Origin: Flexithrix dorotheae DSM 6795
Lineage (GTDB): Bacteria > Bacteroidota > Bacteroidia > Cytophagales > Flammeovirgaceae
Direction of reading: 5' to 3'
Assembly (NCBI RefSeq): GCF_000379765.1
Contig: NZ_KB903435.1
Location: forward strand, 110-64,109
Length of the DNA: 64,000 bases
The notes beneath the pieces were generated by a model. It saw only the letters and a list, made by a program, of their open reading frames with translations, did not search any database and was not told the origin of the DNA. A program made the translations under genes and the position numbers. Positions 1 through 10,024 of this stretch are shown in pieces (the stretch's first letter is position 1; every line of letters starts with the position of its first letter).

Positions 1-2
1 GT

Positions 3-326
3 AATACCTACCGGAAACCCATCTTCCTTTAAGATTACAGCATATTCATGATTCCATTGCTTTGCCAGTTCAAGTAAGGATTTCTCCGTAAACCCATTTA
101 ATTCCTGAAAGGCTATGACATCAGCCTGCTGATTTTTAATAAATTCAATAGCCGCAATTTCTCTGGAGGTGTTGTCATTTCCTTTAAAACCGTACAACAC
201 ATTATAGGTCATCACTTTTATATTTGTTGAATCCTGGGCCAGGGATTTTGCAGCAAAGAAGAATACGAACAAAATGGATAAACACAAATGATTAAGCTGA
301 TAGTATTTCTGGATTGATTTCATCAT
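3..326 (-). CDS. Endonuclease/exonuclease/phosphatase family protein, partial
   Basis: This is the N-terminal 108 residues of a gene that runs off the left edge. It opens with two ATG codons (326 and 323) and a hydrophobic signal peptide ending in SLAQ, so the product is exported. The mature part begins with KVMTYNVLYG and then has the DVIAFQEL block. These are the first two conserved blocks of the EEP fold, with the metal-binding Asn and Glu. EEP enzymes cleave phosphodiester or phosphomonoester bonds, and the substrate cannot be told from this fragment. The catalytic His/Asp region lies outside the window. It is transcribed away from the adjacent susCD pair's upstream end and is probably not part of that operon. 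Confidence 0.8.
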   Translation of the reverse strand, partial: MMKSIQKYYQLNHLCLSILFVFFFAAKSLAQDSTNIKVMTYNVLYGFKGNDNTSREIAAIEFIKNQQADVIAFQELNGFTEKSLLELAKQWNHEYAVILKEDGFPVGI

Positions 327-855
327 TTAAATTTCAAGTTTGCTTTTAAAACAGGCTTTTGTGGTATAATTGGCTGGTGTAAAAATCCATCTTTCTCCTA
401 TTCAAATATAGACTCAGGAACTTTACCAATCCAGGATTTCGGAAGGTCGCTGCAACCGAAAAGAAAAGAAATCACTGCAGCAGTATTGGCATTACTGTTT
501 GGCTCTTTTAATTTGTTACCTTTTATTGTGATAGAGGAAGATATTATATGTCGGGATTTGTGTGATTCTTGACAAGTAAAAATTATTAAAGGTACACAAA
601 CAACTAAAATTTTTAGAAATTAATAAATTTAAAGCAAGCATCTAACAAACTTTTAAATAATTAAAAATATAAAGAATATCCTTTTCCTTTGATAAGGAAA
701 CCAGGAAACCACCCCCTATTCAGGAACCCTACTGAAATGAGCTTTTGTGAAGGCAACAAATATTTTTAAATTAACCCGGATAACGGAAAAGCTAATTCAA
801 AGACAGGTTTTTTTTAGATTTAAACCTATCTTTGAATTATTAAACATTGATTATT
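327..855. other. Intergenic region, no gene
   Basis: No convincing reading frame is present. The stretch carries the upstream region of the exonuclease-type gene on its left and the 3' side of the minus-strand susCD unit on its right. The latter includes the hairpin described at 794-838. The rest is AT-rich without an obvious repeat. Confidence 0.6.
794..838 (-). terminator. Putative terminator of the first susCD operon
   Basis: The arms AATTCAAAGACAGGTTT (794-810) and AAACCTATCTTTGAATT (822-838) are complementary over 17 positions. The one non-Watson-Crick position is a G-U wobble on the minus-strand transcript. A short U-rich stretch follows on that strand. It lies 18 bases past the susD stop codon, which fits an intrinsic terminator. 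Confidence 0.6.
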
Positions 856-2373
856 CTATTCTTTGTCCCACCAGACTCTTGTCATGAAGTCATCAGGGCC
901 TTGTCGATTATTGGCTGCATTTACATTTTCTGCATTTAAACTATATTCTGTTCCTGAATAGGTTAATCTTCTGAGTATTTGACCATTAGTAACATTTCCA
1001 GGATAATTGGTAGGTGTAAGCACAGGAAATCCAGTTCGTCTCCAATTAGAGTAACCTTCCCAGCTAACAAGGATAGTTGCCGCCCAATATTGTTCACCAA
1101 TCATTTCCAGTCCTTTTGCAGGATCAAATGGATTATTATTGAGGTAATCATCTATTGCAGAATCAGATGGCAATTCTACTCCAAATAATCCAAACTGATT
1201 GATGGCTGCTCTTACACCTTTTTCATAATGTTCGGCCGCATCTCCCCCATGCCAACTATAAACTGCAGCTTCAGCAAGTAAAAGTTCTACTTCAGCATAA
1301 GTTTGTCTAAAAGATGGAGATTCCCATTTTCTAAGTTCAGGATTGTAATTTGAGTAAGTAGTTAAATCATTTCCACCTGGGTAATCCTGGATAGTTTCAT
1401 AATCATATCCGTTAGGCAATCCCTTATGAGGGCCACCTGATTCTACATAACTAATCATATCTAATCGTGGATCATTCATGTTAATCATCCAGTCTACAAA
1501 AGTGGCACTCAACCTTACCTGATCTCGTGTTTCAAAACCATTAAAGAATGGATTACGACTTGCCCCAATTTCATGAATTATTTTGGCAATATCATCATTA
1601 CTGGTCATTACCCCACCGCTAATAGCTTTTTTAACCCAGACTTCTGCTGCTCCATTGTCTACTTTCGTAAGGCGCATCCCTAAACGAAGCATCAGGGAAT
1701 AGGCTAATTTTTTCCATTTATCCAGATCTCCGTTGTAAATGATATCATTTGTCCCCGGGTTTTTCTTATTTGGGTCTAGTTGCAAAACAGCTCCTTCAAG
1801 TTCGTTTAGCATATCAGCATAAATTTCCTCTTGGGCATCATATGCTGGGAACCAATTGTTGTCAATGTATCCTTTTCCAGAATTAAAATAAGGAACATCA
1901 CCATATATATCTGTAATTCTATGGGCTGACATTACCCGCCATATTCTTCCCATGGCATGGTAGTTTACCGCTTCCTCATCATCCTTTGTTCGATGCAGGA
2001 AATCAGCCAGATTTTTATGTTCTCGTGTATATACTTCATCAAAAAGGGAAGCTGCGAAAAGGGGGTCATTCAAATATTTATCACCTGGTAAAAATACTCC
2101 GGAAACTGGGCTTTCTAAATCCGCCAATTGTTGTATAGATGCAAAACAATACCCTAAAGAGGCTCTAAACATCTCATAGCCTCCCTCAGTGGTGCTTAGC
2201 AATATATTTGTCAATTGGATGCCATAATCAAGATTGGTGATCTCATTAGGATTTTCATTAATTTCAGTCAACTCATCTTCACAGGCAGTGCTTGTTAGCA
2301 TAATAATGATCAAGGTTACCACCAAAAATTTGTTCTTAAAAAGTATAGATTTCATATTTTTTGACATTTTCAT
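856..2373 (-). CDS. SusD/RagB-like outer-membrane lipoprotein (SusD-like_2 type)
   Basis: This is a surface glycan-binding lipoprotein expected to cap the TonB-dependent SusC porin encoded immediately upstream. The N-terminus is a type II signal peptide with lipobox TSTAC followed by EDE, an acidic stretch like that of surface-exposed Bacteroidota lipoproteins. At 505 residues it has normal family length. The LTEINENPNEI start and the long helical middle region (AMGRIWRVMSAHRITDIYGDVPY) resemble the SusD-like_2 branch rather than the branch of the second SusD in this window. Start: a nearby internal Met (MSKNMKS) could also be used. It follows susC with a 7-base gap, so the two are clearly co-transcribed. 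The ligand is not readable from sequence. Location next to the nan genes suggests sialylated glycans, by inference. Confidence 0.9.
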   Translation of the reverse strand: MKMSKNMKSILFKNKFLVVTLIIIMLTSTACEDELTEINENPNEITNLDYGIQLTNILLSTTEGGYEMFRASLGYCFASIQQLADLESPVSGVFLPGDKYLNDPLFAASLFDEVYTREHKNLADFLHRTKDDEEAVNYHAMGRIWRVMSAHRITDIYGDVPYFNSGKGYIDNNWFPAYDAQEEIYADMLNELEGAVLQLDPNKKNPGTNDIIYNGDLDKWKKLAYSLMLRLGMRLTKVDNGAAEVWVKKAISGGVMTSNDDIAKIIHEIGASRNPFFNGFETRDQVRLSATFVDWMINMNDPRLDMISYVESGGPHKGLPNGYDYETIQDYPGGNDLTTYSNYNPELRKWESPSFRQTYAEVELLLAEAAVYSWHGGDAAEHYEKGVRAAINQFGLFGVELPSDSAIDDYLNNNPFDPAKGLEMIGEQYWAATILVSWEGYSNWRRTGFPVLTPTNYPGNVTNGQILRRLTYSGTEYSLNAENVNAANNRQGPDDFMTRVWWDKE

Positions 2374-2380
2374 TTTTTAA

Positions 2381-5300
2381 TTAAAACTTAAGGTTTAGGT
2401 TGAACCCATAGCTTCGACTTTGTGGAGTCTGGAAATAATCCATTCCTTGGGCATTCCCTTCATTATAAGTGGACTCCGGATCTATATTTTCTACATTCGA
2501 GTGGAGTAATAATAAATTTCTTCCTACTATAGAAAATCGGGCACTTGCTATTTTGAGTTTGTCTAATATGCTTTTGGGTAAATTATATCCAATTGTCAAT
2601 TCTCTTAACTTTGCAAAATCGGCATCATAGATAAACTGCTCAGCAATTTTATTTCTGATTTCATTGTAATAGGTTGACATTTCACTACCTGGCAAAACTC
2701 CTATTCCTTCTTCTCTTCCCACAAGTGTATTTTTATGTATACCTCTCCTGTATAACCAGGAATTAGTTCCACTGAAGATCACTGCTCCCGACTTGTAATC
2801 AATAAGAAAACTCATATTTATTGGACCAAAATTGAAACTATTGGTTATCCCACCAAAGAATGGGTGTACCCCTGCTCCAAATGGAACCAGACCAGCCTCT
2901 TCATCCCTCATCGGTAAACCAGCATCGTTATGAACAATATTACCTGCAGCATCTCTTAAATAAATCCAACCGGTAACCTGTCCATAAGGAAGGCCTTCAA
3001 TATGTTCTACATTGGCAGTTTGTGCCCTGTTTTGATCCACGAAAAGACGCTCATCTGCCACCTCCGGGTCAAGAAGGCTTACAACCTCACTTTTGTTATG
3101 GCTCATATTCAAAGAGATGTCCCATGAAAATTTAGATTTCAGAATAGGAGTAGCCGTGAAAAGCAGTTCAACTCCCTTATTTGTAACTTTTCCTACATTG
3201 ACTTTTGCTGCATTATATCCAGATGTGGTTGAAATACTAGCATCTAGGATGTCATCTTCCGTTTTTCGACTGTAAACAGCAAAGTCAATGCCCACCCTGT
3301 TATCAAGAAACCTTGCATCAAATCCAATCTCAAATTCAGTAGCAGTTAAGGGTTTAAGTTGAGCATTTGCAACCACACTCTGAGCAACTCCTCCCTGAGC
3401 AACTCCATAATGAGGTTGGCCCAGCGAATAGGTTTGATTTAATGCATATGGATTAGTGGCTCCACCAACCTGGGCCCAGGCAGTTCGTAGTTTCAGGTAG
3501 GTGAATGAGGTTGGCATTTTTACCATTTCCGAAATTACCGCACTCATACTTGCGGAGGGATAAAATATTCCTTTACCATTTAAGGTAGAAAACCAATCCT
3601 GACGACCAGTAGCAGTTAAATACAGGTAGGATTTATAAGAAACCTCGGTAAGACCATAAACTGAATTAGTTCCTAATTCCCACAAACTTGTTCCTCCAGT
3701 CCTGTTAGTTGTATTTGAGTAATGAGGAAAATCTGCAATGGCAAAGTCCCTACCATTTGTACTATTGCTGTATCGATTTTGTCGCATACTGGATGCCCCA
3801 ATCAATACATTATACCCAAAACCACTACTAAACTCCTGTTGGGATCCAAGCATAATATCGTTATTGATCTCATTATGTTTGGTTTGTGATTGGTTGATAT
3901 ATCCTAATGGACTTTGTGCACTTCCATAAGGTCTCAAATCCATATTTCTTCTGTCCCAATGATCAACTCCTATTCGTCCTTTTACATAAAGCCATTCGGT
4001 AAAATCATATTGGAGAGAGAAACTTCCCAACACACGATTTCTTTCACTTTCATTTTTCTTTTGGTAGGCACTATAGTAAGGGTTTTCAAACCAAATTGTA
4101 GTGGCTGGTAATAGTTCTGTACCATCTGGATTTGCCCCTAGCCTGTTAGGGTCACCCTTTAAATCTTCTACATTGATAGAAGGAGCCAGACTCCAAACAG
4201 TATAGTTTACATTACTTACTAAATCTCCCTGAGCTGGTGGGTTTTTTGTTTCCTGAACAATGTAGGATCCACTGGCATTAAAAGTTAACTTTTTTCCAAC
4301 TTTGCCATTTGCATTTAAGCTAAAGTTGTTTCTTTTATACTTATTTCCGGGAATAATACCTTCATTATCTAGTTTCGAAGCAGAAAATCTGAATCCCATA
4401 TCTTCACTACCTCCGGACAAAGCAATTGTATTGGTAAAAGTGTGACCGGTTTGATAGAACTTATCAAAATTATCACCTGCATAAGCGTATGGTCTTTCTA
4501 CCCCATCAAATTGAATCACACTGCTTCCATCTAATTTTCCACCCCAGGCAATATCTCCTGCTCCAAGTGCTTCCTCTAGGGTCTTTGGTTTTTGTCCTTT
4601 TGAGCCATGACCATATTCTTTTTGTATATCCAACCGATTAATAGCCTTGTCAAAAACATAGTTTGAATTAATTTCAAGGTTTAATCCCTTTTTACTCTTT
4701 CCACTTTTGGTAGTAATTAAAATTACTCCATTTGAAGCTCGAAATCCATATAAGGCAGCAGCTGTATTTCCCTTTAAAACAGTCATGGTTTCAATATCAT
4801 CAGGATTGATACTACCAATACCATCTCCTTGATCTCTTCCTCCCCATTGACCAGCAGCACCCAAGTTACTATTATCAATAGGTACTCCATCCACAATATA
4901 CAAGGGCTGATTGTTTTGGGTTAAGGAAGTATTTCCTCTAATAATTACCCTGGATGATCCGGCCGGACCTGAAGCAATATTACTTACATTAACCCCAGCG
5001 ACTTTACCTGCCAAACCGTTGGCCACATTTGTTTCTCTTGCTTGTGTAAATCCTTTGCCTTCCAGTTCTGTCACCGAAAACCCTAAAGCTTCTTTTTCTC
5101 TTTCAATACCTAATGCCGTTACTACCACTTCAGAAAGAGAAGTGACATCCTCTTTCATCACATGGTTCAAAACCGAAAATGACCCAATTTCAACTTCGCC
5201 CGTTTGGTAGCCAATAAATGAAAATACAATAGTGTTTGATTCGCCAGAAACCACAATTTGATAATTACCTTCTATATCGGTTACAGATCCAATTTTAGTT

Positions 5301-5440
5301 CCTTTTAATAGTACATTTACTCCTGGTAAGCCCTCTCCGTTTTCATCCGTGACTTTTCCGGATAACTTCCTTTCCTGTGCCCATACATGGGAAAATAAGG
5401 CAAAAAATAATAAAATAGTCAACGTTTTTTTCATAATCAT
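2381..5440 (-). CDS. SusC/RagA-like TonB-dependent outer-membrane transporter
   Basis: This is a 1019-residue TonB-linked barrel with a signal peptide ending HVWA. After it come a carboxypeptidase-like beta-sandwich (KVTDENGEGLPGVNVLLKG), a TonB-box-like region (LSEVVVTALGIE), and a plug domain containing LYIVDGVPID and GNTAAALYGFRASNGVILITTKSG. The 22-strand barrel ends in the aromatic-terminated strand YGFNLNLKF. It imports oligosaccharides using TonB energy, together with its SusD partner downstream. It is transcribed divergently from the first hybrid regulator. It differs clearly from the second SusC in the plug and TonB-box text, so the two pairs are not a recent duplication. Confidence 0.95.
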   Translation of the reverse strand: MIMKKTLTILLFFALFSHVWAQERKLSGKVTDENGEGLPGVNVLLKGTKIGSVTDIEGNYQIVVSGESNTIVFSFIGYQTGEVEIGSFSVLNHVMKEDVTSLSEVVVTALGIEREKEALGFSVTELEGKGFTQARETNVANGLAGKVAGVNVSNIASGPAGSSRVIIRGNTSLTQNNQPLYIVDGVPIDNSNLGAAGQWGGRDQGDGIGSINPDDIETMTVLKGNTAAALYGFRASNGVILITTKSGKSKKGLNLEINSNYVFDKAINRLDIQKEYGHGSKGQKPKTLEEALGAGDIAWGGKLDGSSVIQFDGVERPYAYAGDNFDKFYQTGHTFTNTIALSGGSEDMGFRFSASKLDNEGIIPGNKYKRNNFSLNANGKVGKKLTFNASGSYIVQETKNPPAQGDLVSNVNYTVWSLAPSINVEDLKGDPNRLGANPDGTELLPATTIWFENPYYSAYQKKNESERNRVLGSFSLQYDFTEWLYVKGRIGVDHWDRRNMDLRPYGSAQSPLGYINQSQTKHNEINNDIMLGSQQEFSSGFGYNVLIGASSMRQNRYSNSTNGRDFAIADFPHYSNTTNRTGGTSLWELGTNSVYGLTEVSYKSYLYLTATGRQDWFSTLNGKGIFYPSASMSAVISEMVKMPTSFTYLKLRTAWAQVGGATNPYALNQTYSLGQPHYGVAQGGVAQSVVANAQLKPLTATEFEIGFDARFLDNRVGIDFAVYSRKTEDDILDASISTTSGYNAAKVNVGKVTNKGVELLFTATPILKSKFSWDISLNMSHNKSEVVSLLDPEVADERLFVDQNRAQTANVEHIEGLPYGQVTGWIYLRDAAGNIVHNDAGLPMRDEEAGLVPFGAGVHPFFGGITNSFNFGPINMSFLIDYKSGAVIFSGTNSWLYRRGIHKNTLVGREEGIGVLPGSEMSTYYNEIRNKIAEQFIYDADFAKLRELTIGYNLPKSILDKLKIASARFSIVGRNLLLLHSNVENIDPESTYNEGNAQGMDYFQTPQSRSYGFNLNLKF

Positions 5441-5853
5441 ATATTTAAGTTAATTAGAAAATAGAATACAACCATTGTTGTACTTTGTTATTAAACCAAT
5501 CCAGGCTTAGCCTAATCTAGCTGGCCAGGTAAATGAAAAAAATAGCAAAGGCAACCACCAAAAAGGATAAAATCACCTCAAGCCAAAGCCATTTTTTGTA
5601 ATTCCTTCTTTTTTCTCCTTTCAATTTTATTCCAGATTTTTGGAAACTAAGTTATCATTTTGGGGGACTTTTGGAGTGGCTAAAAATGGTAATAAAGAGG
5701 GCTAAACCTATTCAGGATAGGATAAAACTGGTCAATCAAGAGGTCAATTCTGGTTATTCTGCTGCATTTTTATATTTGAATTGCTGAAAATGTTTTTTTA
5801 AAACAGTATTTTCAGGTTTAGTTATTAGGCCGTGAATCCTACTTTCAAGATTA
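5441..5853. promoter_or_regulatory. Divergent intergenic region between susC and hybrid regulator
   Basis: This 413-base region must hold the promoters for the minus-strand susCD unit and for the plus-strand regulator. TATATTTG at 5771-5778 matches the Bacteroidota -7 consensus TAnnTTTG for the regulator, but no good -33 TTTG sits at the right distance. A direct repeat of GGTCAAT (5730-5736 and 5742-5748, 12 bases start to start) and a small hairpin CCTAT-TCAGG-ATAGG (5708-5722) are candidate regulator sites. None is proven. Confidence 0.4.
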
Positions 5854-8800
5854 ATGAGATGTACCCAAAAAGATGTTTTATTTTTATTGTTGGCTTTCCT
5901 ACAATCCTGGAATCAGTTTTTATTGGCTCAACCTAAATATGATCTTTACCCCGTAGAATACCTTAATACAACCCATGGGCTTCTTAATAATCACATAAAC
6001 TATATTTTACAGGATAGTCAAGGTTTCATTTGGATAGGAACAAATGAGGGATTGAATAAATTTGATGGTATCAGGTTTATAGAATATAGCCACGATCCTA
6101 CTAATCCCAGCTCTATAAGCTCAAATATTGTCACCAAAATACTAGAAGACCATACAGGGAACCTTTGGGTAAGTACCACTAAAGGCCTGAATAGACTAAA
6201 CCCGGCACAAGACGGTTTCATAAAACCAAAGGCCAATGATGAAAATAAAAGTCATTTTAGTAATATCCCTATTTCAGAGCTTTATGAAGATAATCATCAA
6301 CAATTGTGGGTTGGTACAGGTGATGGAGGTTTGTTTCTCTACCGTGATAGTACGGATACTTTTGAAAGCTTTCCCAATCCAAAAAAAGCTGAATTAAGAG
6401 CAATTATCGATGGGCCTGATGATCAGTTAATTTTGGGATATGGGGCTTGGGTATTAAGAGAAAAGGAAGGAGGTGTTAGCATTTTTGACAAAAAAAACTG
6501 CAAGTATCTTCCTGTAAAGATTGAGCCTTCTTCAAAAAATCTTTCTGTTATTGATATCCTTCAAAAGGATAAATTCAACTATTGGGTTGGGTCATATAAT
6601 TCCGGATTAAAAATTTATAATACTTCTTCTAAAAAATTAACTGAGCCAACCAATTACCCCAACTCAAAATCCAATCTGATTTTTGGCCTTTTTAAAGACA
6701 GTAATGATGTACTTTGGATTGCAACAGATGGAAATGGGTTAATTTTATTTGATAATCTTTCAGGCAAATTTAATCCTTTTAGAAAAAATGGAAATCAAGA
6801 TGGTCTTAGTGTTCAGAGTATTACCAGTATCACCGAGGATAAAGACGGTGTGTTTTGGGTTGGGACTGTAAATGATGGCATTAATATCATTAATAAATAT
6901 AAAAGTAGGATCCAAAACCTTCAATTCACCAATCAGGTAAAGCCGAGTATTTCCGGCAAATCAGTATTAGCTTTATCTGAAAGTAATAATGGGAAAATGT
7001 GGATAGGCTTTGATCATGGTGGAGTAAACTTGTTTGACAGAAATAATAATTCTATCCGGCAATTTCGGCATAATCCCAAGCACCCAAACAGCATTTCAGA
7101 TGAGGTAATTAACGGACTTTATGAATCTAAGAATGGACAATTGTTTATCGGCACTTATTTGAATGGTTTTGATATCTATAACAAACAAACAAATAAATTT
7201 ATTCATTTTGGGAAGACAAACCCCGTGCTTGGGGCATTATATATCAAATGCTTTTACGAAGATATTTCAGGGAATATCTGGATGGGATCACGAGAGCAGG
7301 GACTGATAAAATTCAATCCAAATACACAAAAGGCTATCAACTTTAAACATGACCCTCAGAATCCCAATTCTATAAATCACAACCATGTCTCCGCACTCTT
7401 GGAAGAAAATGAAAATTCAATTTGGATTGGAACTTTCAATGGGATAAACCAAATTAATTTAACCACTGAAAAATTAAAGTCATGGAAACACTCAACAAGT
7501 GATAGTACAAGCCTAAGTGGTAACCAGGTCTATTCACTTTGCAAAGACTCTCATGGGGGGTTATGGGTTGGTACGGACAACGGACTAAACTATTATGACA
7601 GAATTAATGATAACTTTAAACATTTCACGACAGCCAACGGATTACCAAGTAATACCATCAAGGGGATATTAAGTGATGATAACAATAATTTATGGATAAG
7701 TACTAATCGAGGAATTTCCAAATTTTCAATTGATAACCATGAAATTAAAAACCTAGGCTATGAAGATGGGATAATAGGACTGGAATTTAATGAAAACTCA
7801 ATTGCTAAAGCAAATGACGGCACCTTATTTTTTGGGAGCACCCATGGGGTAACTTATTTTCACCCGAATGATATAAATCCAAATCCAATTGTCCCTTCCG
7901 TCATTATTACAGATTTCTTAATAGCCAACAAAAAAGTAGTTCCAGGAGCTGAAAATTCCCCTTTAAAAAAAAATATAAGTGAGACTGAGCTCATTGAATT
8001 AAACCATAAGCACTCAGTCATATCTTTTGAGTTTGTGGCCTTAAACTATTTATCCCCTCAAAAAAATCAATATGCTTATATTTTGGAAGGTTTTGATCAG
8101 GATTGGAATTACGTAGGTGCTCAAAATCAGGCCACATACACCAACTTAAACCCTGGGGAGTACACTTTTAAGGTAAAAGGAGCCAATAATGATGGAATTT
8201 GGAATGATAAGGGGACTTCAATTAAAATCGTTATTTCTCCTCCCTGGTGGAGAACATGGTGGGCGGTAGGATTATACTTTTTCATTTTTCTTTTGGTGAG
8301 TTTAGGGGCCAGAAAAGCGGCTCTCACCAAAGTGAAATTACTAAATGACTTAAAGTTGGAACGAATGGCCAAAGAAAAAGAACATGAAATTAGCCAAATA
8401 AAGCTCAAATTTTTCACAAACATTTCACATGAATTTAGGACACCTCTCACTCTTATTATTGGACCAGTAGAAAAGCTTTTGGATACAAACCTTAACAAAG
8501 AACAAATTGAAAAGCACCTCAGACTTATTCATAGGAATTCTATCAGGTTACTCCAGTTAGTTAATCAGTTAATGGATTTCAGAAAAATTAATCAGGGTAA
8601 AATGAAACTACATGCCTCCGAAGAAGATATTGTATCTTTTATTGAAGAAATTGTAGATAATTTTAGATTTCTTGCAGTGGAAAAAGCTATTGAATTAACT
8701 TTTACTTCTTCCTTAAAAAGCCAACGCCTTTGGATAGACAAAGAGAAAATAGATAAAGTAATCCATAACTTGTTATCAAATGCTTTTAAGGTCATTAAAA

Positions 8801-9966
8801 AAGGGGATCGAATTACTGTGGAGTTAGACCTCCTTAGAAATAATTCTAACCAGCAAAATAGTGTTTCAATTACTGTATCAGATACAGGTCCGGGTATTTC
8901 CAAAGAAAATTTGAAAAAGATTTTTGAAGAATTTTATCAGGTAAAACAAAGAGGAAGTTCCACAGGGATTGGTTTGTCACTTTCAAAGAGCTTAATTGAA
9001 CTACATCACGGAGAATTACTAGTGATGAGTAAAGAAAAAGAAGGGAGTAGTTTTATTATTCATCTACCTATTGGCAAAGCCCATTTAGAAAATCGGGATG
9101 GGATATTATTTAGCCAGGAGCCAATCCAACCATACACACCTTTAAAACCATTGATTAATGCTGAAGTGGAATCTTTACCAAAGAACATATTAGATGATAA
9201 AATGCCAAAGACAATACTCATTGTAGAAGATGACAATGATGTGAATTTTTTCCTTCGGGAAAGCCTACAATCAGGATTTAACATAAAAACATGTCAAAAT
9301 GGTCAGGAGGGATTGGAAATTGCCGCCAAAAATAATATTGATCTTATCATTTCTGATATCATGATGCCAGGAATGGATGGGCTTGAATTATGCAAAAAAG
9401 TGAAATCAAACATTGATACCAGCCACATTCCGGTCATTCTCCTTACTGCCAAAACTGAAGATGATGAAATTATTGAAGGTCTCCAAACTGGTGCAGATGA
9501 TTATATACTCAAACCATTTTCCATGAAACTACTTATGGCCAGAGTTGAAAATTTACTGGAATCTCGGTTAAGACTTAAAGAACAGTATAAGAATCAATTA
9601 GATCTGGCCCCAGGTAACCTCACCAATACCGGTCTAGATAATGATTTTTTGGAGGAGGTAATTAAAATAACTGAAGAAAATATGACTGAAACAGAATTCA
9701 ATATTGAGGCTATTATTAGAACGGTTGGAATGAGCAGAAGTAAATTCTTTAGAAAAATCAAGTCCCTGACAGGCCAATCTCCACAAGATTTTATTCAGAC
9801 TATACGATTTAAAAACGCTGCCAAATTGCTTGTTGAAGGAGAATTCAATGTAAGTGAAGTTGCTTTTAAGGTAGGATATGCCTCTACAAAAAATTTCAGG
9901 AATGGATTTAAAAAACATTTTGGTAAAACCCCTACAGAATTTTTAAAAAGTTATAAACATAATTAG
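5854..9966 (+). CDS. Hybrid two-component system sensor kinase/AraC regulator (HTCS)
   Basis: This 1370-residue single-protein signalling chain has a signal peptide and about 700 residues of two-component-regulator propeller repeats (recurring W(I/V)GT and LNxF blades). A Y_Y_Y domain and a membrane segment just after W798 follow. The kinase core has phospho-acceptor H859 in NISHEFRTPL and an ATPase domain (HNLLSNAFK, DTGPGIS, GIGLSLSKS). A receiver runs from about residue 1119 with phospho-acceptor D1168 (DIMMPG), and the protein ends in an AraC-type helix-turn-helix. Such proteins sense a glycan fragment in the periplasm and activate the linked PUL. It is read divergently from susCD 1 and is followed by a second, similar regulator after 58 bases. 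Which susCD pair each regulator controls is unknown. Confidence 0.95.
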   Translation: MRCTQKDVLFLLLAFLQSWNQFLLAQPKYDLYPVEYLNTTHGLLNNHINYILQDSQGFIWIGTNEGLNKFDGIRFIEYSHDPTNPSSISSNIVTKILEDHTGNLWVSTTKGLNRLNPAQDGFIKPKANDENKSHFSNIPISELYEDNHQQLWVGTGDGGLFLYRDSTDTFESFPNPKKAELRAIIDGPDDQLILGYGAWVLREKEGGVSIFDKKNCKYLPVKIEPSSKNLSVIDILQKDKFNYWVGSYNSGLKIYNTSSKKLTEPTNYPNSKSNLIFGLFKDSNDVLWIATDGNGLILFDNLSGKFNPFRKNGNQDGLSVQSITSITEDKDGVFWVGTVNDGINIINKYKSRIQNLQFTNQVKPSISGKSVLALSESNNGKMWIGFDHGGVNLFDRNNNSIRQFRHNPKHPNSISDEVINGLYESKNGQLFIGTYLNGFDIYNKQTNKFIHFGKTNPVLGALYIKCFYEDISGNIWMGSREQGLIKFNPNTQKAINFKHDPQNPNSINHNHVSALLEENENSIWIGTFNGINQINLTTEKLKSWKHSTSDSTSLSGNQVYSLCKDSHGGLWVGTDNGLNYYDRINDNFKHFTTANGLPSNTIKGILSDDNNNLWISTNRGISKFSIDNHEIKNLGYEDGIIGLEFNENSIAKANDGTLFFGSTHGVTYFHPNDINPNPIVPSVIITDFLIANKKVVPGAENSPLKKNISETELIELNHKHSVISFEFVALNYLSPQKNQYAYILEGFDQDWNYVGAQNQATYTNLNPGEYTFKVKGANNDGIWNDKGTSIKIVISPPWWRTWWAVGLYFFIFLLVSLGARKAALTKVKLLNDLKLERMAKEKEHEISQIKLKFFTNISHEFRTPLTLIIGPVEKLLDTNLNKEQIEKHLRLIHRNSIRLLQLVNQLMDFRKINQGKMKLHASEEDIVSFIEEIVDNFRFLAVEKAIELTFTSSLKSQRLWIDKEKIDKVIHNLLSNAFKVIKKGDRITVELDLLRNNSNQQNSVSITVSDTGPGISKENLKKIFEEFYQVKQRGSSTGIGLSLSKSLIELHHGELLVMSKEKEGSSFIIHLPIGKAHLENRDGILFSQEPIQPYTPLKPLINAEVESLPKNILDDKMPKTILIVEDDNDVNFFLRESLQSGFNIKTCQNGQEGLEIAAKNNIDLIISDIMMPGMDGLELCKKVKSNIDTSHIPVILLTAKTEDDEIIEGLQTGADDYILKPFSMKLLMARVENLLESRLRLKEQYKNQLDLAPGNLTNTGLDNDFLEEVIKITEENMTETEFNIEAIIRTVGMSRSKFFRKIKSLTGQSPQDFIQTIRFKNAAKLLVEGEFNVSEVAFKVGYASTKNFRNGFKKHFGKTPTEFLKSYKHN

Positions 9967-10024
9967 AGAACTGGAAAAAGTAATCCAGACAATTATCTTT
10001 GTTTTTAAATCACGTGGAAATGTC

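Noticed and set aside
5771-5778. TATATTTG as a certain promoter for the first hybrid regulator
   Set aside because: The -7 word fits but there is no clear -33 TTTG at the proper spacing, so I mention it only as a candidate.
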